Positions 59,918 to 64,000 of a stretch of DNA of 64,000 nt are shown in pieces; position 1 is the stretch's first letter, and the number at the start of each line of letters is the position of its first letter. The notes under the pieces are model-generated. The model saw only the letters and a list, made by a program, of their open reading frames with translations, did not search any database and had not been told where the DNA came from. The stretch comes from an uncultured Clostridia bacterium. GTDB taxonomy: Bacteria > Bacillota > Clostridia > UMGS1810. The position numbers were made by a program, and so were the translations under genes. Location of the stretch: the NCBI GenBank assembly GCA_934463115.1, contig CAKSIN010000010.1:17973-81972 (forward strand). The letters run 5' to 3'.

Positions 59918-62209
59918 TTATAAAAGGTTTCTTTGAATTTTTCCGCTTGCTGTTTTGGGCAGGCTTTCTTTAAATTCCACAATACGCGGATATTTGTACG
60001 GCGCAGTGCGCTCCTTTACATAGTTTTGAATATCCTTTTTCAAATCGTCATTTGCAAGCGACGAATCCACAAGAACAATGCTTGCCTTTACAATCTGTCC
60101 GCGGACATCATCCGGAACAGCCGATACCCCGCATTCCAATACGTATGGCAGTTCCATTATTACGCTCTCTATTTCAAACGGCCCTATGCGGTAGCCGGAT
60201 GATTTGATAACATCGTCCACCCTGCCGACATACCAGTAGAAACCGTCCTCGTCGCGCCATGCAGCGTCACCGGTGTGATAGTAGCCGTCGTGCCATACCT
60301 CGGCGGTTTTTTCTGTGTCGCGGTAGTATCCGGTGAATAATCCGCAGGGAGCACCGTCGGATACGTCGATTACTATTTCTCCCTCTTCGCTTGGTTTCGC
60401 CGGTTTGCCCTCGGAGTTCAAAAGCTCAACTTTGTATATCGGCGCAGGCTTGCCCATGGAACCGATTTTGTGCGGCGCACCTGTCAGATTGCCGATTATC
60501 ATTGTGCTTTCCGATTGACCGAATCCCTCTATAATCCGTAATCCCGTTGCCTCTTCAAACCGACGGTAAACCTCGGGATTGAGTGCTTCGCCGGCTGTGG
60601 TCATGTGCTCTACGGATGATAAATCGTATTGAGAAATATCTTGCTTTATCATCATTCGGAGCATTGTCGGCGGCGCACAGAATGTGGTTATGTGGTACTT
60701 TGCAAACATGGGCAGAATGTCTGCTGCATCAAAACGGTCAAAGTCATACACGAATGTTGCCGCCTCACACAGCCATTGCCCGTACAGCTTGCCCCACATT
60801 GCTTTTGCCCAGCCGGTGTCCGAAATTGTAAAGTGCAGACCGTCGGGGTTTACATTGTGCCAGTATTTCGCCGTGTGAAAATGTCCCAGCGCATATTTGT
60901 AGTTGTGAGCGGCAATCTTGGGGTAACCCGATGTGCCGGATGTAAAGAACATCAGCATGAGGTCATCACCGCCCGGAGAGTCCGGAGTCCTGTCGTAGTG
61001 CGTGCTGAAACGTGTATATTCTTCGTCAAAGTTGTGCCAGCCGTCACGGCTTTTTCCCACAATGATTTTGTTCACAAGTTCGGGACAGTTCGCAGCGGCA
61101 ATGTCGGCCTGGTGAGCAGTGTCACCGTCGGATGTACAGATTATGGTGCTTACTCCGGCTGATTTAAAACGGTATTCAAAATCGTGTTCCTGGAGCTGAT
61201 TTACCGCCGGTATGGCTATTGCGCCGATTTTGTTGAGCCCCAGCATTGCAAACCAGAACTGATAGTGGCGCTTAAGCACAAGCATAACCCTGTCGCCCTT
61301 TTTTATTCCGAGCGATGTAAAATAGTTTGCGCATCGGTTTGATTCGCGGCGCATGTCGGTGAATGTGAACCGGCGCTCGGTTTTGTCGCTCGCAATATGC
61401 AACATAGCAAGTTTGTCGGGCTCTTTCTTGGACAGCTCATCCACAAGGTCGAATGCAAAGTTAAAGTGCTCTGTGTTTTTAAAGGTGATTGATGTGGGTG
61501 TTCCGTTTTTATCTTCAACAACATCCACAAATTTGTGATATATCCTGTCTTTGTCGTCGCGCAGCGGACGGCCGATTATCTTGTCGCTGATTTTGTCGGA
61601 TTTGCTCTCCGATGTGCTGTCGTCTCCGCGCAAAACTATTGCATAAAACGTGCAGTCGCGCCCGTTTACGGCTATCATTCCGTGCGGAGTGTCGCTGTTG
61701 TAGTATATGCTGTCGCCGGGGCCGAGCAGCTCCTTGTGCTCGCCGACCTGAACCATCAGGTGACCGTCGATTACAATGTCGCATTCCTGCCCGGCATGGG
61801 TTGTCAGCTCAATGTCGCGGCTTTGCGCCGATTCGTCATATATGCTCTGAACATACAGCGGCTCGGCTATTCTGTTGCGAAAAGCATATGCCAGATTGTA
61901 GTATGTCATGCCGTGGGCATTGGCAATCTCCTGCCCGCCGCCGTTTCTCGTTACTGTGTATGACTTTAGATTCGGGCTGTGTCCCTCTATAATATCCGTC
62001 ACATTTACGCGCAGCGCTTTCGCACAACGATATATAAACGCAAAATTCAAATCACACTCGCCGTCCTCGCAGGCGGTGTATTCCTCGGCACTTACATCGG
62101 TGCTGCGCGCCATTTCTTCAATACTTTTCCCCTCAATGTCGCGCAGCTCGTGGATTCGGCGCGCCATTTCCTTAATCTTCATGTTGAGCTCGGATGTTGT
62201 GCTTGTCAT
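59918..62209 (-). CDS. XRE HTH-cupin-AMP-binding (acyl-CoA synthetase-like) fusion protein
   Basis: 763 aa with three modules. Residues 1-75 are an XRE helix-turn-helix-like domain (KIKEMARRIHELRDIEGKS; EYTACEDGECDLNF). Residues 100-190 are a cupin (HAGQECDIVIDGHLMVQVGE; GDSIYYNSDTPHGMIAV). From about 215 to the end is an ANL-family ligase with P-loop FFTSGTSGYPKIAAHN, GFGQSESTMIIGN, YHTGDAAWRDEDGFYWYVGR, and the catalytic Lys in LPKTASGKIQRNLL. It most resembles medium-chain acyl-CoA synthetases. ATG 62209 has AAAGGAG upstream. Its leader is a T-box. Confidence 0.9.
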   Translation of the reverse strand: MTSTTSELNMKIKEMARRIHELRDIEGKSIEEMARSTDVSAEEYTACEDGECDLNFAFIYRCAKALRVNVTDIIEGHSPNLKSYTVTRNGGGQEIANAHGMTYYNLAYAFRNRIAEPLYVQSIYDESAQSRDIELTTHAGQECDIVIDGHLMVQVGEHKELLGPGDSIYYNSDTPHGMIAVNGRDCTFYAIVLRGDDSTSESKSDKISDKIIGRPLRDDKDRIYHKFVDVVEDKNGTPTSITFKNTEHFNFAFDLVDELSKKEPDKLAMLHIASDKTERRFTFTDMRRESNRCANYFTSLGIKKGDRVMLVLKRHYQFWFAMLGLNKIGAIAIPAVNQLQEHDFEYRFKSAGVSTIICTSDGDTAHQADIAAANCPELVNKIIVGKSRDGWHNFDEEYTRFSTHYDRTPDSPGGDDLMLMFFTSGTSGYPKIAAHNYKYALGHFHTAKYWHNVNPDGLHFTISDTGWAKAMWGKLYGQWLCEAATFVYDFDRFDAADILPMFAKYHITTFCAPPTMLRMMIKQDISQYDLSSVEHMTTAGEALNPEVYRRFEEATGLRIIEGFGQSESTMIIGNLTGAPHKIGSMGKPAPIYKVELLNSEGKPAKPSEEGEIVIDVSDGAPCGLFTGYYRDTEKTAEVWHDGYYHTGDAAWRDEDGFYWYVGRVDDVIKSSGYRIGPFEIESVIMELPYVLECGVSAVPDDVRGQIVKASIVLVDSSLANDDLKKDIQNYVKERTAPYKYPRIVEFKESLPKTASGKIQRNLL

Positions 62210-62224
62210 AGTAATCATTCTCCT

Positions 62225-62522
62225 TTTCGCGGGACGAAAAAAGCACCCGTCCCAAAGTATAGTTACTTGAGACGAGTGCGATAAATCACTACCCGCGGTA
62301 CCACTCAAATTGCAGCCGAAAATCCGACTGCCACTCTCAGGATCTATCAATCCCTATGCATTAACGCAGCAATCACGGAGAGGTTCTACTTGCCGCACGG
62401 CTTTCTTCCTCCCGACTCGGAAGCTACAAACACAAATGCTGTTCCCATGGCTCGCACCAACCGCCACCTCTCTCCCGGGGCATACAAGTGTGCACTCTTC
62501 GTCAACGTCTTTCAAATTTAAT
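62225..62522 (-). promoter_or_regulatory. T-box riboswitch leader
   Basis: On the minus strand, Stem I (about 62475-62377, GAGAGG...CCTCTC) contains GGTTGGTGCGA. It is followed by the T-box sequence TGGTACCGCGGGT (62303-62291) and a terminator GCACTCGTCTCAAG.../CTTTGGGACGGGTGC with T6 (62279-62237). Uncharged tRNA would switch on the AMP-ligase gene. The specifier triplet lies in the AAGTAGAA segment (62391-62384); GTA (Val) or AGT (Ser) are candidates and I cannot decide by eye. Confidence 0.9.
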
Positions 62523-62529
62523 TTTATTC

Positions 62530-62558
62530 ATTTTAACACATGTTTTTCGCTGTGTCAA
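62530..62558 (-). promoter_or_regulatory. Promoter of the T-box transcript
   Basis: On the minus strand TTGACA (62553-62558), 17-nt spacer, TAAAAT (62530-62535). Confidence 0.85.
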
Positions 62559-62656
62559 TAGCTTTTTAAAATTTTTTGCATTATTTTGCATTATTGTGTA
62601 ATGAAGTATTCAACTTCATTTGCAAAGGGAGTACATCAAAGTGATACCGGTCGGTT

Positions 62657-63811
62657 TCAGACAAACTGACAATTATTTGTACCACTCATTTTCTGATTGC
62701 ACAGCAGTTCCATTTGTTTGCGTTTTTGATTCATGGACGGATGTACATAGCAGCGCATTGTGGTGGAAACATCGGCATGTCCGAGAATTTCGGACAGTGA
62801 TTTAACATCGAATCCCACTTCGACACATTGTGTCGCAAATGTATGCCGAAGTGCATGAAAAGTGTGTTTTTCAAATCCGTTTCGCTTCAAAAGTCGCGTG
62901 TAGCGCACATACATATTGTGCGGTTCGCAGTAATTTTTTGTTCCGGTGAGCAAATAGCAAGCATCATCACGGCGAAATGTGGATAAATATTCAATAAATC
63001 TGTTTGGAAGAGGAATAATTCGCTTTGAATTATCGGTTTTCGGTTCTGAAAGAATGACCTTTGTTTTGCGCTCGGACTCCGTACTTATGTCGGCAATACG
63101 TTCGACCGTTCGGCAAATCTTTACAGTACCGTACACAAAGTCGATATCACCCCAGCGCAAACCGCACAACTCGCCTATGCGCACACCGGTAAATAATGAA
63201 AAAAGTATTCCGAGTGCTAATGTATCTCCTAAATTCCACAGCAGTTTTTCCAGACGGCAAAGTTCGCCGCAGTTTATTATCTCAGCTTTTTTGAGGGTGA
63301 ACTTTGGGCAATTTATCAGAGCGGTATTTATGTTTGAATACCCGCAGGTATTGCCTCGGTTTATAATTTGCTTAAGTACACTCAAAATATCGGAAACGGT
63401 TTTTGGAGAAAGCGCACTGCCGCGTGTACTGCCGTTTTTTGATATGTCATATGTAAATCGGTTCAGCATGGGAATATCCATATCCGTCAGTCTGATGTTG
63501 CCAATGCGCGGAATCAAACATTTTTCAACGATTCGGTGGTATCGGGTGTAGGTGGATTCTTTGACTTTGTGCTTTATTTCATCAAGCCAAATATTTGCAA
63601 TAGTGTAAAACTTCGTACTATTGGTTCGAAACTTTACACCATTTTCGCCAAACATTTTTGCACAATATTCAAGTTTTTGCTGCTTCGCCTCCGAGTATGT
63701 TGCGGCATACAGCGACTTGTATTTGCTTTTTCCGTTCTCGCGGTACAGCAGTACACGCGCCTCCCAACGGCCATCTTTCCTTTTGTAAATTGCTTCGCCT
63801 CTTTTAGACAT
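62657..63811 (-). CDS. Phage/ICE-type tyrosine integrase
   Basis: 384 aa. An AP2-like N-terminal arm-binding domain (AIYKRKDGRWEARVLLYREN) precedes a SAM-like core-binding domain and the catalytic domain. Arg in FTGVRIGELCGLRWGDID, Lys in SEPKTDNSKRIIPLPN, HALRHTFATQCVE, LGHADVSTTMRCY with the nucleophile Tyr are complete. Start ATG 63811 has a strong AGGAGG. No excisionase, relaxase or phage gene lies in the window, so it is either a lone remnant or the edge of an element running past 64000. Confidence 0.93.
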   Translation of the reverse strand: MSKRGEAIYKRKDGRWEARVLLYRENGKSKYKSLYAATYSEAKQQKLEYCAKMFGENGVKFRTNSTKFYTIANIWLDEIKHKVKESTYTRYHRIVEKCLIPRIGNIRLTDMDIPMLNRFTYDISKNGSTRGSALSPKTVSDILSVLKQIINRGNTCGYSNINTALINCPKFTLKKAEIINCGELCRLEKLLWNLGDTLALGILFSLFTGVRIGELCGLRWGDIDFVYGTVKICRTVERIADISTESERKTKVILSEPKTDNSKRIIPLPNRFIEYLSTFRRDDACYLLTGTKNYCEPHNMYVRYTRLLKRNGFEKHTFHALRHTFATQCVEVGFDVKSLSEILGHADVSTTMRCYVHPSMNQKRKQMELLCNQKMSGTNNCQFV

Positions 63812-63860
63812 TTCTACCTCCTGTTATTTGTATATATTTTTTCCATATTAAGCTGTAAAA

Positions 63861-63882
63861 TCGGAATGGTTAATAACCGTTC
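63861..63882. repeat. Imperfect palindrome upstream of integrase
   Basis: GGAATGGTTAATAACCGTTCC, arms matching at 9 of 10 positions. It could be an operator controlling the integrase or part of an attachment region. Confidence 0.4.
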
Positions 63883-64000
63883 CTACGGTGCACATGCCAA
63901 ACGATTGTACTCACCGCAATTTTCGCCGTAGACCAGCTATAAAAAGTCAAGAGTTTTTTGAGAAAAAAGTAAAAAAGTTTTATGACTAAAAAAAGACAGC

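Noticed and set aside
62210..62350. 47-residue N-terminal extension of the AMP-ligase fusion
   Set aside because: The extension is the T-box antiterminator/terminator; ATG 62209 has a proper ribosome binding site.
62310..62561. 83-codon plus-strand frame
   Set aside because: It is the antisense of the T-box leader, whose conserved elements fully explain the region.

Overview
The window looks like a chromosomal segment of an anaerobic, endospore-forming Gram-positive bacterium of the class Clostridia. The evidence is SpoIIGA/SigE, SpoIIM, spore-type peptidoglycan-binding proteins, a SCIFF peptide with its radical SAM maturase, a small 2x[4Fe-4S] ferredoxin, T-box control, clostridial promoters (TTGACA-17-TATAAT) and GGAGG ribosome binding sites. 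I cannot name the species. Most of it is ordinary core genome on the + strand, with short minus-strand blocks.

Layout. 1-8.2 kb: RNA and translation modification (tlyA, radC, DUF1385, prmC, holB, ricT, ferredoxin, trmN6-like, rsmI) and a membrane protein. 8.2-8.5 kb: a structured intergenic element (E1). 8.7-14.9 kb: F1Fo ATP synthase operon in which the delta-subunit C-terminal domain is fused to AtpA and no free atpH exists. 15-22.6 kb: sugar kinase, TRIC channel, DUF1836, ECF S component, Na+/H+ antiporter, LDH2-type dehydrogenase, phosphoglucomutase. 22.7-27.4 kb: a PG-binding operon, XRE regulator, spoIIGA-sigE. 27.4-33 kb: DMT exporter, DeoR regulator and a glycerol-3-phosphate-type oxidoreductase operon. 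33.1-33.8 kb: tRNA-Arg, tRNA-Pro and mobile-element debris. 33.8-40 kb: an iron/metal island under repeated TTAGTT-N6-AACTAA operators (HMA protein, two FeoA, FeoB, Cys-rich protein, DUF6110-like protein, unusual P-type ATPase). 40.1-42.7 kb: small alarmone synthetase, a SCIFF precursor with two tandem cores, and its maturase. 42.7-43 kb: a second copy (E2) of the structured element. 43-50.4 kb, minus strand: SLH/phosphate-binding-like surface protein, pyruvate kinase, enolase, dtd, rsmE, prmA. 50.6-53 kb: proC, spoIIM, xerD. 53-54.8 kb, minus strand: P1 peptidase, ECF S component, small coiled-coil protein. 54.9-59.9 kb: ylxM-ffh-rpsP-khpA-rimM-trmD, then rpsU-yqeY-yqeG. 59.9-64 kb, minus strand: a T-box-controlled HTH-cupin-AMP ligase fusion and a tyrosine integrase.

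Most striking points: (1) elements E1 and E2 share a two-domain RNA fold with compensatory base changes, including a helix of tandem G.A pairs interleaved with covarying Watson-Crick pairs; (2) the delta-alpha ATP synthase fusion; (3) the duplicated SCIFF core with Gly where the cross-linked Thr is expected; (4) a spoIIM-linked XerD lacking two catalytic residues; (5) a T-box in front of an acyl-CoA-synthetase-like fusion.
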